Source of the DNA: Salinibaculum litoreum
GTDB taxonomy: Archaea; Halobacteriota; Halobacteria; Halobacteriales; Haloarculaceae
Length of the DNA stretch: 64,000 bases
Assembly (NCBI GenBank): GCA_009789175.1
Contig: CP046866.1
Span: forward strand, 2,728,001-2,792,000
Direction: 5' to 3'
Position numbers and translations under genes: made by a program. The notes beneath the pieces were generated by a model, which worked only from the letters and a program-made list of their open reading frames with translations, made no database searches and was not told where the DNA came from. Shown piece by piece: positions 18,375 through 27,839 of the stretch (positions within the stretch are counted from its first letter, which is position 1; each line of letters opens with the position of its first letter).

Positions 18375-19121
18375 TCAGTGCTGCAGGTCGCCGACCCACC
18401 CATCGACCAGGCGAATCAGGACGTGTGCGAAATCCGTCTCCGCACTCCAGATTGCGGTCTCGTCTCCGCCGGTCGAGACGACACTCAACAACAGCGCGGC
18501 CCCGTCAACGATGAGGAGGCGACCGGTTTGGCCGTCGATTGTTTTCTCCTTGGGGACCGCTACCGCGGAGAGACTCTCCGGTAGCGAGACGGTGGTGGCC
18601 TCACTGACGAGGACCGTCACGTCAACCCCGGCCCGAGCGAGCGTCTCGAGGCGGGCAACCACTTCGTCCTCGTGGGGCAGGTAGTCGTGGTGGACGCCGT
18701 AGATTACCGTCTCCTGGGCCTCATCGAGCAGGTGCAGTATCCGTTTCGTGACGTTGTCCTGGCTCCGAACCGTCCAGATTTCCGCCGGTGACTCCTCGTC
18801 GGCCTCCGCGAGACTCCCCTGGACGGACTCGACGTACTCGAAGGCCTGCCTGGTGTCCTCGCGAAACTGCACCTCGAACTGTCGTTGAATCTCTGTGACC
18901 GGCACCACGCGATACCGTTGTGGGTTTGCCTGGTGTGCTTCGAGGAAACCACGGTCTTCGAGTGTGGCCGCGGTTTGATAGACCTGTGACCGAGGGACAT
19001 CGGCCACCTCGGCTATCTCACTCGCTGTCGCCGACTGGAGTTTCTCCAGTGCGACGTACACCCGGGCCTCGTAGCCCGTCAGCCCGAGCCGTTCGAGTGC
19101 AGCGAGTGCCTCTTCTTCCAT
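18375..19121 (-). CDS. TrmB-family transcriptional regulator
   Basis: 248 aa. N-terminal winged helix typical of TrmB (LGLTGYEARVYVALEKL, then ASEIAEVADVPRSQVYQT) and a C-terminal effector domain of the sugar-sensing type (about residues 110-245). The start ATG is 2 bp behind the stop of the RND gene, so the two form one operon. It may control the exporter or sense its substrate, although a TetR gene with matching operators is the better candidate for repressor. The effector is unknown. Confidence 0.87.
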   Translation of the reverse strand: MEEEALAALERLGLTGYEARVYVALEKLQSATASEIAEVADVPRSQVYQTAATLEDRGFLEAHQANPQRYRVVPVTEIQRQFEVQFREDTRQAFEYVESVQGSLAEADEESPAEIWTVRSQDNVTKRILHLLDEAQETVIYGVHHDYLPHEDEVVARLETLARAGVDVTVLVSEATTVSLPESLSAVAVPKEKTIDGQTGRLLIVDGAALLLSVVSTGGDETAIWSAETDFAHVLIRLVDGWVGDLQH

Positions 19122-19123
19122 AG

Positions 19124-21979
19124 TCAGTCCTCCACGGCCTCTGCCGTCTCCCTCCCGGTGACCGTTCCGATAGCGGTCTCGTCAGGTCCGAACCACCGCG
19201 TCCAGACCACGAGCAGACTGGGGAGGACCAGCACGCTCGCAAGGAACGCGTAGATAATCGTCAGCCCGGTGATGATACCGAACTGCTGGAGCGGCGGCAG
19301 GATTGCGAAGGCGAGGACGCCAAAGCCGCCGACGGTGGTCGCTGCACTGCCAAGCAGTGCTCCGCCAGTGCCGGTGACCGCGGTTTCCATCGCTTCCCAC
19401 ATCGAGTCCGCGCGGTCGAGTTCCTGGTTGTACCGCTCGCTCAGGTGGATGCTGTAGGCGACACCCAGACCCACCGTGAGGCTGGTAATCATCCCCGTGA
19501 GGATGTTGAACGGGATATCGAGGACCGCCATCGTCCCGAGAATCCAGGAGACACTCAGGACGACGGGGAACAGCGTGAACGCACCCAGCGCTGCACTTCC
19601 CTCCGTGATTCTGTAGGTCACCATCAGGAACGCGAACACGGCGACCAGTGTGATGAGTAGACTCTCGATGACCGTATCGAGCAGGTCGTCCTGGATGATT
19701 TTGAACAGGATGCTCTGTCCGGTGGCCGTCGCCGTCAGCCCGTCGCCGTCGAGGCCACTGGCAACGTCACGCATCTGTGTCGTTACCTCCTCGCCGGAGG
19801 CACCACCGGCGGTGGTGACGATCAGTTGCATCGCCTCGTAGTCGCCGTCTTCGGTCTGATAGATGACGCCTGCTGCCTCGTCGGGTGCGGCCGCGAACAG
19901 CGAGTCATAAACTGCGGTGAGGTTCTCGTCAGGGACACGGTCACCGTCCGTGTCCGCGGCTGTAAACGTCGCATTGAACGACTCGTTTGTCGCAGCGACT
20001 TCCCTCATCACGCTGAGCGGACTCTGGATATCGGCCTCGCCACTGGAGAGGGTCTGCACCGCATCCTTGTCGGTCGCGTTGCGCTCTGCCGCGGCAACTC
20101 TGTCCAGTGTCCCGGGGTCGGTAACCGACCCTTCGACGAGAATCTGTGCCTGTGTATCCTGCCGTGCGAAGTTGTCGTTGACGTATTCGAGGTTCTTCTT
20201 TGCGGAGTACTCTCCGGGGTTGAACGGTTCCGGGAGGTCCTGGGTCCACGCTGCGGGCTCGTCAGCGAGGAAATCCTCCTGATTGAAGCTCGTGTCGACC
20301 TGCGCGCCACCGTAGGCACCAGCGGCGCTGATGAGCAGTGCGAGCAGGATGACGACGTATGGTGCTTTCCGCGCGGCGCTGGACCCGGCAGACAGAAGCG
20401 AGCTAAACGCGCCGCCACCGGTTCCAAAGGCCGTCTTCTTCCGGTCCCAGCCGCGTCCTTCGAGGAACTCGTCGAGTTCCACCTTGATGGCCGGCATGAG
20501 GACGCCAAAGACCAGCATCGTCGCTATGATACCCACAGCCGAGACGATACCGAACTCCCGTATCGGCGGAACGGGGCTCGTGAGATTCGAGAGGAAGCCG
20601 ATGGCCGTCGTCGCGGTCACCCAGATGAGGGCAATCCCGACACCACCGATGGCCACACGCATCGCCCCGCGCGGGTCGCTATCTGTGTGTCTGTTGTGAC
20701 GCTCCTCCCGGTGACGCATGAAGATGTGAATCGCGTAGTCGATAGACAACCCGATGAGCAACACCGGTACGGCGACGAAAATCTGGTTGAAGTCGATGCC
20801 CGCCCAGCCCATGAACCCGAAGGTCCAGACCAGCACGGCACCGATTCCGAACACGCCCAGGAGAATGTCGAGTACATCCCGGTAGGCGATAGTCAGCGCG
20901 ATGACGACGAACAGCAGTGCCAGCGGTCCGACAATCGAGAGACTGTCCGACATCGACCGCGAAATCTCGTCGGAGATGATACCGACCCCGAAGACGAGCA
21001 CCTCGTTGCTTTCGAGCGACTGACTCGTTATCTCCTGTATCGCCAGTTGGGAGTTGACGAGGCGGTCGCTCGCTGCGCCTGCTTCGATGTTCTCTTCAGT
21101 CGACTGCGTGACGAGCAGCATCGTCGCATTCGCCGTCGTCGTCCCCTGCTCGTAACTGGTCGGCATGAACGCGAAGGCTTGTGACCCGCCGTCGTCCGCA
21201 CTCAGGACCGACGAAAGCGTCCGGTTGGTTTCCGACTCGCTCATCGATTCCAACTGTGCACGCTGTTCGGCCAGTGTCGGTGCGGGTCCCTCTCGCAGGG
21301 CGGCACTGTCGGCTTCGAGTCTGGCGAACTCGTCGCGCAACACGCCGCTCGTCCCGTTCCGGTAGGCTGCGGTCCGCTCCTGTTCGGTCTGGGCCTGGCG
21401 CACCTGCTGGGTTGCCAGCTGGAACGTCTGGAAGTCCTCGTCGGTCAACTCGACCGAGGTGTTCGCCCGAACGCGGTCGAACTCGGCCTGTGTACTGCGG
21501 TTCGGCTGCTGTGCCAGCGTCGTCAGTGCGCTTCGTAGCTGTCCGCTCGTCTCATTGAGCGCCTGCTTGCGTTGCTGGAGTGCAGCGGCTTCCTCCTGTG
21601 TGATTGCTGTCCGGGCGACGATGTTCGGAATGCCGACAACGGAGTTGTTCTCGGCGAGTGTTCCGTTGACAGTTTCGTTGGCCCGGAGTGACTGCTCCAG
21701 CGAGAGCATCTCCAGCAGCGAATCCTTCGAGAGGACGTTATCCTCGCCTCTGACAATGAGTTGTACCGATGTCGTATTCTCCTCGCCAGTCGTGAAATTC
21801 GACTCGATGTAGGAGAGCTTCTGTGACTCGGTCGTATTGCTCTGGAACTGGTCGAGCGAGGACGACTCACCGACCATGCCCGCGCCAGCACCGACGACAA
21901 CGGTCAGTACCAGCATGACTGCGATTGCTATCCGACTGTGTGCTGTGACTGCGTCGAAAAGCGAGTCAAGCCGCGACAC
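19124..21979 (-). CDS. RND-superfamily exporter (MMPL/SSD type)
   Basis: 951 aa, GTG start at 21979. Two repeats, each with one N-terminal helix, a large external domain rich in Asn/Ser/Thr and acidic residues, and a five- to six-helix bundle. Helix motifs include GLSIDYAIHIFMRHREE in the first half and GLGVAYSIHLSERYNQE in the second, the RND D/E signature. Predicted to export hydrophobic compounds or lipids using an ion gradient. The promoter has an operator-like palindrome (22041-22060) just inside a TATA-like box. The TrmB gene follows in the same operon. Confidence 0.9.
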   Translation of the reverse strand: MSRLDSLFDAVTAHSRIAIAVMLVLTVVVGAGAGMVGESSSLDQFQSNTTESQKLSYIESNFTTGEENTTSVQLIVRGEDNVLSKDSLLEMLSLEQSLRANETVNGTLAENNSVVGIPNIVARTAITQEEAAALQQRKQALNETSGQLRSALTTLAQQPNRSTQAEFDRVRANTSVELTDEDFQTFQLATQQVRQAQTEQERTAAYRNGTSGVLRDEFARLEADSAALREGPAPTLAEQRAQLESMSESETNRTLSSVLSADDGGSQAFAFMPTSYEQGTTTANATMLLVTQSTEENIEAGAASDRLVNSQLAIQEITSQSLESNEVLVFGVGIISDEISRSMSDSLSIVGPLALLFVVIALTIAYRDVLDILLGVFGIGAVLVWTFGFMGWAGIDFNQIFVAVPVLLIGLSIDYAIHIFMRHREERHNRHTDSDPRGAMRVAIGGVGIALIWVTATTAIGFLSNLTSPVPPIREFGIVSAVGIIATMLVFGVLMPAIKVELDEFLEGRGWDRKKTAFGTGGGAFSSLLSAGSSAARKAPYVVILLALLISAAGAYGGAQVDTSFNQEDFLADEPAAWTQDLPEPFNPGEYSAKKNLEYVNDNFARQDTQAQILVEGSVTDPGTLDRVAAAERNATDKDAVQTLSSGEADIQSPLSVMREVAATNESFNATFTAADTDGDRVPDENLTAVYDSLFAAAPDEAAGVIYQTEDGDYEAMQLIVTTAGGASGEEVTTQMRDVASGLDGDGLTATATGQSILFKIIQDDLLDTVIESLLITLVAVFAFLMVTYRITEGSAALGAFTLFPVVLSVSWILGTMAVLDIPFNILTGMITSLTVGLGVAYSIHLSERYNQELDRADSMWEAMETAVTGTGGALLGSAATTVGGFGVLAFAILPPLQQFGIITGLTIIYAFLASVLVLPSLLVVWTRWFGPDETAIGTVTGRETAEAVED

Positions 21980-22040
21980 GTGACACGCTCCCGTGGGGGT
22001 CCCCCACTGTGACTATGTTCCTACTAACGGATTCCATCAC

Positions 22041-22060
22041 GACTGAATAAACGTTCAGTC
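22041..22060. promoter_or_regulatory. Operator candidate at the RND promoter
   Basis: A perfect 7-bp inverted repeat GACTGAA-N6-TTCAGTC placed directly after the TATA-like box of the RND gene (minus strand). This is a position where a bound repressor would block transcription. It shares the TGAA-N6-TTCA core with 22430-22443. Confidence 0.65.
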
Positions 22061-22429
22061 TATAAATACGCACCGGACTAGTTTCACCTGGGGCGGTCAA
22101 CGGCTTCTCGGAAAGCCTGCGAGCCTTCCCACTGGCATCTGTCCCAGAAACAACGGTACCGTGACACGGACATTGCGTCTCCGGGCTATTTTCGGTCACA
22201 GCTGTCGACACACCTGCTCGAACAGGCAAGGGAAGAGTTGGTTTCGTGGGCTGGGCGTACCCACGGTGCCAGCACCGGATGGCTCCTCGGGTAGGCTTGG
22301 TTGGAACGGCCACAGCGGCAGGCTGAGAACGCCTACTGCCATACGGGCACGGGAAACCAACCGGCACTGACTGGGTCGAACAAACAGCGTCGAGGGCAAT
22401 GGGAGGCTGTCTGTCGACCTGCTTTGTAT

Positions 22430-22443
22430 TGAACGTTCCTTCA
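22430..22443. promoter_or_regulatory. Second TGAA-N6-TTCA operator candidate
   Basis: TGAACGTTCCTTCA lies about 77-90 bp upstream of the TetR start. It has the same half-sites and spacing as the palindrome at the RND promoter. It probably binds the same TetR protein for autoregulation. Confidence 0.55.
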
Positions 22444-22519
22444 GCATTAACTGTTCCGGTCCCGGAGGGGACAGCCAGGAGCAAACAGAGTTTAATGCCT
22501 GGTCGGCAATGCTCACGCG

Positions 22520-23119
22520 ATGGCTAGCGGCCACGAGTCTGATGATCCGACTGCGGAAATAATGGAGGCCACCTATCGGGCCCTGTGTGAGCACGGGTAT
22601 CCTGAAACCAGTATCTCGAAGATAGCCGACGAGTTCGAGAAGAGCCAGTCGCTCCTGTACTATCACTACGAAGACAAGGAGGACTTGCTCGAGGATTTTC
22701 TCCGGTATCTTCTCGACCAACTCGAAGCGGAACTGGACGAAATCGACGAGGACGACCCGGTCCAGCGACTCTCTGCGGTTCTTGACCGTCTGTTCCCCCG
22801 CGATATCGACGATGAAGGCATTCGCTTCCGTCGCGCTATACTCGAAATCCGGTCACAGGCTCCCTATCACGACGTGTACCAGGAACAGTTCAAACGCTCG
22901 GATGACCTCATCCTCGCTGAGATCGTCGACGCCATCGAGGACGGTATCGACAGTGGCGCATTTCGTGCGGTCAACTCACAGCAGACTGCGGAGTTCATCT
23001 ACTCGACGGCCTACGGTGGCATCGAACTCGGCGTTACCCTCGAAGACGAAGACTCCCTCGAACGGAGTCGGGTGGCGATTGACGACTACATCGACTCACA
23101 CCTCCGGATGTACGCCTGA
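22520..23119 (+). CDS. TetR/AcrR-family repressor
   Basis: 199 aa. N-terminal HTH: EIMEATYRALCEHGYPETSISKIADEF, then KSQSLLYYHYEDKEDLLEDFL (residues 14-62), the classic TetR pattern. The C-terminal helical ligand domain has a conserved FRRAILEIRSQAPYHDVYQEQF segment. It is divergent from the RND exporter, with two shared operator candidates between them. It therefore most likely represses the exporter until a substrate binds. The ATG at 22520 is preceded by a TATA-like box at leaderless distance. Confidence 0.92.
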   Translation: MASGHESDDPTAEIMEATYRALCEHGYPETSISKIADEFEKSQSLLYYHYEDKEDLLEDFLRYLLDQLEAELDEIDEDDPVQRLSAVLDRLFPRDIDDEGIRFRRAILEIRSQAPYHDVYQEQFKRSDDLILAEIVDAIEDGIDSGAFRAVNSQQTAEFIYSTAYGGIELGVTLEDEDSLERSRVAIDDYIDSHLRMYA

Positions 23120-23339
23120 TACTGTCGGCTGTACGTACACAAACGGGGCAGTGCCACATGCGACTGGCGCGTCGCCGACACACCGAGAGAGACTGCGGAT
23201 GGCGTACGAGCCAGACAGTCGACAGTATGACCGTGTTGCTGAGGGCTGTGCTGCTGGCAGTCCGCCAGCGGTCGCTCTTCCCAAACGGCGTCGTCTGTCC
23301 CGCCTGGTCAGGGAACGGGGGAACGACTCACACTCCGTC

Positions 23340-23504
23340 TCAGCGGGTGGCCGGACCGTGTGGCTCGATGAACTGCGGCAGGATGAGCGCGTATGCGCCA
23401 CCGGCAATCAGCAACGCACCGACCAGCGCGGTCTGTGCCGTATTGAACAGCAGGAACCCGGTGAGGATAATCATCACCGCGACTGCCTCTAGTTTGTGGC
23501 TCAT
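23340..23504 (-). CDS. Small two-helix membrane protein (54 aa)
   Basis: ATG at 23504, TGA at 23340-23342, 54 aa. It reads MSHKLEAVAVMIILTGFLLF, then a second hydrophobic segment (ALVGALLIAGGAYALILP) and a short FIEPHGPATR tail. Two hydrophobic helices are joined by NTAQT. Codon use is normal for the region. It lies between the TetR gene and hisB. No function recognised. The ATG is preceded on its strand by an AT-rich stretch suitable for a promoter. Confidence 0.75.
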   Translation of the reverse strand: MSHKLEAVAVMIILTGFLLFNTAQTALVGALLIAGGAYALILPQFIEPHGPATR

Positions 23505-23639
23505 ACATATCAACTACCGAATTATCCTGCATATACACCCGGCAGACAGCCGTCAGACGGCCGTGTGACGGGGAACGTCGTCTTCGCCGGCGACCACAGC
23601 CCCGCAATCCCCAAATAGACGGCCCGCCACGACACGCAC

Positions 23640-24227
23640 ATGACCGACCGGACCGCCGCAGTCACTCGGGAGACAGCCGAGACGGACATCGATGTCACTC
23701 TCGATGTCGACGGCGACGGCGACACTACCATCGACACTGGTATCGGCTTTTTCGACCACATGCTCGATTCCTTTGGCACCCATGGTCTGTTCGACCTCAC
23801 TGTGCAGTGCGACGGTGACCTCGACATCGACGACCACCACACCGTCGAGGACGTGGGCATCACTCTCGGCGAGGCCTTCGCCGAGGCACTGGGCGAGAAG
23901 CGCGGTATCAGCCGCTTCGCCGACCGCACAGTGCCGATGGACGAGGCCGCCGCGACGGTCGTCGTCGATATCAGCGGTCGTCCCTACTTCGCCTTCGAGG
24001 GGGAGTTCTCCCAGGAGTCGGTCGGGGACATGACCAGTTACATGGCCAGACATTTCCTGCGCTCGCTCTCGACGAATGCGGGGCTGACGCTGCATGCCAG
24101 CGTCGGGGGGGAAAACGCCCACCACGAGATAGAGGCGCTGTTCAAGGGGCTGGCCCGAGCGCTGGATGACGCCACGCGCATCGACGAGCGGCGTGCGGAC
24201 GCCCCGAGTACGAAAGGCGAACTGTAG
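23640..24227 (+). CDS. hisB: Imidazoleglycerol-phosphate dehydratase
   Basis: 195 aa, full length for the monofunctional enzyme. Two half-domains give the duplicated manganese sites: [13 protein letters not shown] with [13 protein letters not shown], and [13 protein letters not shown] with [14 protein letters not shown]. Converts IGP to imidazole acetol phosphate. It lies about 5 kb from hisA and 12 kb from hisI. The ACT-domain gene follows 67 bp downstream and may be co-transcribed. Confidence 0.95.
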   Translation: MTDRTAAVTRETAETDIDVTLDVDGDGDTTIDTGIGFFDHMLDSFGTHGLFDLTVQCDGDLDIDDHHTVEDVGITLGEAFAEALGEKRGISRFADRTVPMDEAAATVVVDISGRPYFAFEGEFSQESVGDMTSYMARHFLRSLSTNAGLTLHASVGGENAHHEIEALFKGLARALDDATRIDERRADAPSTKGEL

Positions 24228-24294
24228 GCAACCGCGCCTGTGGCCGCGGGCCGACCACGTAACCACTTAACTTTGCGGTCGTTGACGTACAGCT

Positions 24295-24798
24295 ATGTTC
24301 GCTGAGATAATGGAGAAGTTCTCCGACTCGCCCAGCCAGCAGCGGGTCATCCGGCTGCTACTGGAGCGGGGCTTTTCGGTCAACGACGAGGGCCGCGTCG
24401 TCTCCGGGGGCATCGAGATACCGAACACAGGCATCGCACGCGAGGTCGATGTCGACCGGCGAGTGGTCGATGCCACGACCGACGCCATCCTCGAAGACGA
24501 CGAACTCCGTCCCATCTTCCAGAACATCTCCGCGATTCCCAGCCTGATGGACCTCGCGCCCGTCCTGGACCTGTCTGTTCTCACTGTCACCGTCGGCGAC
24601 GCCGAGGAGTCCGGCATCGTCGCCACCGTCACCGGAGCTATCGCTGACTACGACATCCCGATTCGCCAGACCATCAGCCAGGACCCCGAGTTCACCAACG
24701 AGCCACAGTTGTACATCATCACTGACGACCCGCTGCCGGGCGACCTCCTCAACGAGGTCCGGGAGATGCCGTTCGTTCGCCGCATCGAGTTGCAGTGA
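24295..24798 (+). CDS. ACT-domain regulator of amino-acid metabolism
   Basis: 167 aa. N-terminal HTH-like part (SDSPSQQRVIRLLLERGFSV and REVDVDRRVVDATTDAIL, residues 10-70) and a C-terminal ACT domain (about 90-165, VLTVTVGDAEESGIVATVTG). This matches the archaeal DUF-type amino-acid-sensing regulators. It sits behind hisB and overlaps the start of the ferredoxin gene by 4 bp (GTGA). A role in sensing an amino acid, perhaps histidine, is inferred from position only. Confidence 0.83.
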   Translation: MFAEIMEKFSDSPSQQRVIRLLLERGFSVNDEGRVVSGGIEIPNTGIAREVDVDRRVVDATTDAILEDDELRPIFQNISAIPSLMDLAPVLDLSVLTVTVGDAEESGIVATVTGAIADYDIPIRQTISQDPEFTNEPQLYIITDDPLPGDLLNEVREMPFVRRIELQ

Positions 24799-25118
24799 CT
24801 GACACCGCGACCGTCACCGTCCACCACGACGGCACGACGACGACGCTGGCCGTCGACCACGGGACCGTCCTCCGTGACGCCCTCCGCGAGGCCGGCATCT
24901 CGCCACACAGCAGCGTCGGCCAGCGGGTCAACTGCGGCGGCCGCGGCCTCTGTGCGACCTGTGGCGTGCGCATCCTCGATGCCGACCCCGACCCCGACCA
25001 CTGGCACGACGACCTCGCGGACCGCTTTGGCTATCCCCGCCTGTCCTGCCAGCTCCGCGTCTCCGAGGACCTCACGGTCCGGATTCCCGAGAAACTGGTC
25101 TGGGGCGGGCGGGAATAA
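24795..25118 (+). CDS. 2Fe-2S ferredoxin-like protein
   Basis: 107 aa from a GTG that overlaps the stop of the ACT gene. Beta-grasp fold with plant-type cluster ligands in VNCGGRGLCATCGVRI (three Cys) and LSCQLRV (fourth). It is less acidic than the main ferredoxin at 13175 and lacks the halophilic N-terminal insertion, so it serves a different partner. The electron donor or acceptor cannot be read from the neighbours. Confidence 0.88.
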   Translation: MTDTATVTVHHDGTTTTLAVDHGTVLRDALREAGISPHSSVGQRVNCGGRGLCATCGVRILDADPDPDHWHDDLADRFGYPRLSCQLRVSEDLTVRIPEKLVWGGRE

Positions 25119-25667
25119 CTACGACTCGACCGCCACCAGCCGCTTCTCGACGATGGTGGCCCCGGCCTTGTGGTCGATGATGGTCACCGTGATTGCCTCG
25201 CCCGGCTGGATGCGTACGTCCGTCTTCGCGATGCGAAAGGCGAGGACCTCGCCGGCCGTCCACGTCCCATCGCCGCTTCCAGCGAGTGCGCCCCGCACCC
25301 CCGTACAGCTCTCGTCGTAGATATCCCTACCCTCGTAATCGCTCTCCTGCAGGTCGTTACACCCCGGATTCTCGACGGGTAACCCGACCAGCCGGGACTC
25401 GATGGAGCGGCCCTCGACGCTCGTCCGTATCTCGATGGTCGATACGTCCACGGGGTCTCCTCCGCGATGTTCGAGCCTGACAATCTGGTCGTCGGGGCCA
25501 CAGCCGGGACAGCCCGCGACGAACGCGCCGGCCTGTGCGTCGACGGTCGGGACTGTCCGGTCTGCCCCGGCGAGGCCGGTCGCGACGACCCCCACCGTTC
25601 CGGCCAGCAGGACGACCAGCCCCACCAGCACGACCACGCCGACGACCGAACTCACCGCTCGTTCCAT
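25119..25667 (-). CDS. Type IV pilin-like exported protein
   Basis: 182 aa from the ATG at 25667; a GTG directly in front is also possible. Class III signal-like N-terminus (MERAVSSVVGVVVLVGLVVL) with the hydrophobic H-domain of archaeal pilins, followed by a beta-rich acidic ectodomain. Four cysteines lie in GCPGCG, GCNDL and ESCTG. PibD would process the N-terminus. No other pilus genes are in the window, so it is either an orphan pilin or a membrane-anchored beta protein. It converges with the ferredoxin gene, the stops abutting. Confidence 0.8.
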   Translation of the reverse strand: MERAVSSVVGVVVLVGLVVLLAGTVGVVATGLAGADRTVPTVDAQAGAFVAGCPGCGPDDQIVRLEHRGGDPVDVSTIEIRTSVEGRSIESRLVGLPVENPGCNDLQESDYEGRDIYDESCTGVRGALAGSGDGTWTAGEVLAFRIAKTDVRIQPGEAITVTIIDHKAGATIVEKRLVAVES

Positions 25668-25798
25668 CACGCGGGGCTGGCGCGCAATCGGTCATAAGGG
25701 TTCACCCGAACCGGACAGAGCAGGCCTGCCGTTCCGGAGCCGGCGGCACCGACAACAACAAGCGCCGACTTTTTGCTGTTGTGACCGAACGGACGGCC

Positions 25799-26323
25799 AT
25801 GGAGGCGTTTGTCGCAGACAACCTGGCGTACTACGCCGAGACCCAGGGCGTACTCCCCGAGCGACTCGCGGACGTTGGCGAGACGTACCGCTCGCAGGGG
25901 TATCTCACCCGCGACCAGCTCTACGATATCGCCTACGAGTCCTCGACCCGCAGCGCCTACCACGTCGAGGACAACCCCGCCGAGCGCTGCCGGGAGGTCA
26001 CCGAAAACGTCCGCCGCGTCGACGGCGACTTCTCGAAGATACAGCTTTTGACCGGATTGCGCGGGTTCAAGGCACCGACGGCTTCCTGCGTGCTGGCCGC
26101 CCTCGACGGCCAGCGCCACGCTGTCGTCGACACCCGGGTCTGGGCCTCTCTGGAACGGAAGGGCTACCTCGATGGCCGCAAGGAATCGTTCGACGCCGCC
26201 GATTACGTCCGCATGATCGACCCCATCCGCGAGATTGCCGCCGCGACCGGGTACGATGCCGTCGATGTCGGCTACGCCCTGTTTGCCTACGACGACAAGG
26301 TGAGGGAGGGGACGCTGCACTGA
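25799..26323 (+). CDS. Hypothetical protein with a DNA-glycosylase-like segment
   Basis: 174 aa from the ATG at 25799; a GTG at 25781 would add six residues. The C-terminal half contains LLTGLRGFKAPTASCVLAAL and HAVVDTRVWASL, which resemble the hairpin and VVDT pattern of HhH-GPD DNA glycosylases, but the usual G-V-G hairpin and a clear catalytic Lys are not evident. The N-terminal half is helical. The start is close to the divergent pilin-like gene. I would call it a conserved haloarchaeal protein; the glycosylase link is weak. Confidence 0.7.
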   Translation: MEAFVADNLAYYAETQGVLPERLADVGETYRSQGYLTRDQLYDIAYESSTRSAYHVEDNPAERCREVTENVRRVDGDFSKIQLLTGLRGFKAPTASCVLAALDGQRHAVVDTRVWASLERKGYLDGRKESFDAADYVRMIDPIREIAAATGYDAVDVGYALFAYDDKVREGTLH

Positions 26324-26372
26324 CTGCGCTGCTGACGAAACCCACAAGCCCGCTGCCCGTGAACCTGCGGGT

Positions 26373-26984
26373 GTGACAGACGCCTTCCGGACCGTCGCCG
26401 GCCGCGGACAGGCCAACTTCGAGATTCGAGGCTCGGAGTTCATCGGCCACGTCGCCCCCGCCGCCACCGTCGCGGACGCCGAGTCGTTCGTCGACGCCGT
26501 CCGCGAGGAGTACGCCGACGCGACACACAACGTCCCCGCCTACCGTGTCCGTGCCGACCCGTTCCGGGAGTACGAAAGCGATGCCGACGAACCCGCCGGC
26601 TCGGCGGGGAAACCGGCGCTGAACGTTCTCCAGCAGGAGGACATCGAGAACGTCGCGGCCGTCGTCACCCGCTACTACGGCGGCACGAACCTCGGCGTCG
26701 GCGGGCTGGCCCGCGCCTACTCCCGGGGGGTCAAGGAGGCGCTTGAGGAGGCCGGCATCGTCGAGGAAGTCCCCCACGAACGCTTCTCGGTCACCGTCGA
26801 CTACGACGACAGCGGCTCGGTCCGCTCGGTGCTCGAATCCGCCGACTGCGAGTTCGACGCCGCCTACGAGGCCGAGGTCACCTTCGCTGTGCGGGCACCC
26901 GAAGCCTCGGCCGCCCAACTGCGTGACCGCATCCGTAGCACCACCAGCGGTCGGGCAGTCCTCGACGGTGACTTCGACGGTTGA
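26373..26984 (+). CDS. IMPACT/YigZ-family protein
   Basis: 203 aa from a GTG. UPF0029 domain (residues 5-120): FEIRGSEFIGHVAPAATV, DATHNVPAYRVR, ESDADEPAGSAGKPALNVL and the signature VVTRYYGGTNLGVGGLARAYS. A C-terminal DUF1949-type domain follows. YigZ/IMPACT proteins are linked to ribosome and translation control, but their biochemical role is not settled. It follows the preceding gene by 49 bp on the same strand. Confidence 0.9.
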   Translation: MTDAFRTVAGRGQANFEIRGSEFIGHVAPAATVADAESFVDAVREEYADATHNVPAYRVRADPFREYESDADEPAGSAGKPALNVLQQEDIENVAAVVTRYYGGTNLGVGGLARAYSRGVKEALEEAGIVEEVPHERFSVTVDYDDSGSVRSVLESADCEFDAAYEAEVTFAVRAPEASAAQLRDRIRSTTSGRAVLDGDFDG

Positions 26985-27133
26985 CTAGACTGACAGTTCT
27001 CTCCGCGTCATGCGTGCGTCTGACAAAACTTCCGATGGAGATCACATCACACTGCCATCTATCGATTCTCCACACGAAGGAAAGGGGTTCAACAACCGTC
27101 GAACACGGGGGATTGCCCCGCCCAGCGCGCCAG

Positions 27134-27808
27134 TCAGTTCGTTCGGAAGGCGCGGTCGCCGGCGTCCCCGAGACCGGGGACGATGAAGCCGTTCTCGTCA
27201 AGGTGGTCGTCGACACTGACTGTTAGTAGTTCCGCTTCGGGGTGGGCATCGGCGACCCGCTGCAGGCCCGTCGGTGCGCTGACCGCAGAGAGGACGAGCA
27301 GTTGCTCGGGGTCGGGTGTGCCCGCAGTTATCTCGTCCAAGACGGCGACCATCGTCGACCCCGTGGCGAGCATCGGGTCCGCGACGATGACCGTATCCTC
27401 CGGGTGAATCTCCGGGAGTTTGACGTACTGCACTTCGATGGGGAAGCTCCCGTCGTCCCTGCCTGCCTCCTCGTTACGGCTGGCGGAGATGACCCCCTGT
27501 CGGGCCTCCGGAAAGGCCTTGAGCAGCCCCTCGACGAACGGCGTCGCCGCGCGCAGGACGTTGACGATGACGACGTTTTCGAGCCCCTCGATGCGCGGGC
27601 CGGTCGTCTCGGTCAGCGGCGTCCGGACCGGGACCTCCTCGGTCGCCAGTCGGCCGTCGATGAGTTCGTATCCGCAGATGCGTCCGAGCGTCACCAGCCC
27701 CTTCCGGAACGCGACCTGCGGGGTGTCGACGCTTCGCAGTTCCGTCAGCGTGTGCTGTGCGAGTGCGTGTGTCACCACGGAGGCGTGTTCGTGGCGTTCG
27801 ATGGTCAT
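27134..27808 (-). CDS. upp: Uracil phosphoribosyltransferase
   Basis: 224 aa. Salvages uracil with PRPP to UMP. PRPP-binding loop [15 protein letters not shown] (about residues 140-154), uracil-binding C-terminal [15 protein letters not shown], and the flexible loop after [11 protein letters not shown]. Full length. Together with pyrE, the purine permease and prs, it makes this window rich in PRPP and nucleobase genes, although they do not form one operon. Confidence 0.95.
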   Translation of the reverse strand: MTIERHEHASVVTHALAQHTLTELRSVDTPQVAFRKGLVTLGRICGYELIDGRLATEEVPVRTPLTETTGPRIEGLENVVIVNVLRAATPFVEGLLKAFPEARQGVISASRNEEAGRDDGSFPIEVQYVKLPEIHPEDTVIVADPMLATGSTMVAVLDEITAGTPDPEQLLVLSAVSAPTGLQRVADAHPEAELLTVSVDDHLDENGFIVPGLGDAGDRAFRTN

Positions 27809-27839
27809 ACCGGCAGGTAGGTCGGTCCCTACAAATAGC

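Larger units (their letters stand above)
21980..22519. other. Divergent promoter region RND / TetR
   Basis: 540 bp without a gene. It holds two TGAA-N6-TTCA palindromes (22044-22057 and 22430-22443). There is a TATTTATA-like box on the minus strand around 22061-22068 for the RND gene and a TTTAAT box near 22490 for the TetR gene. The middle (about 22080-22420) has no feature that I recognise. Confidence 0.55.
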
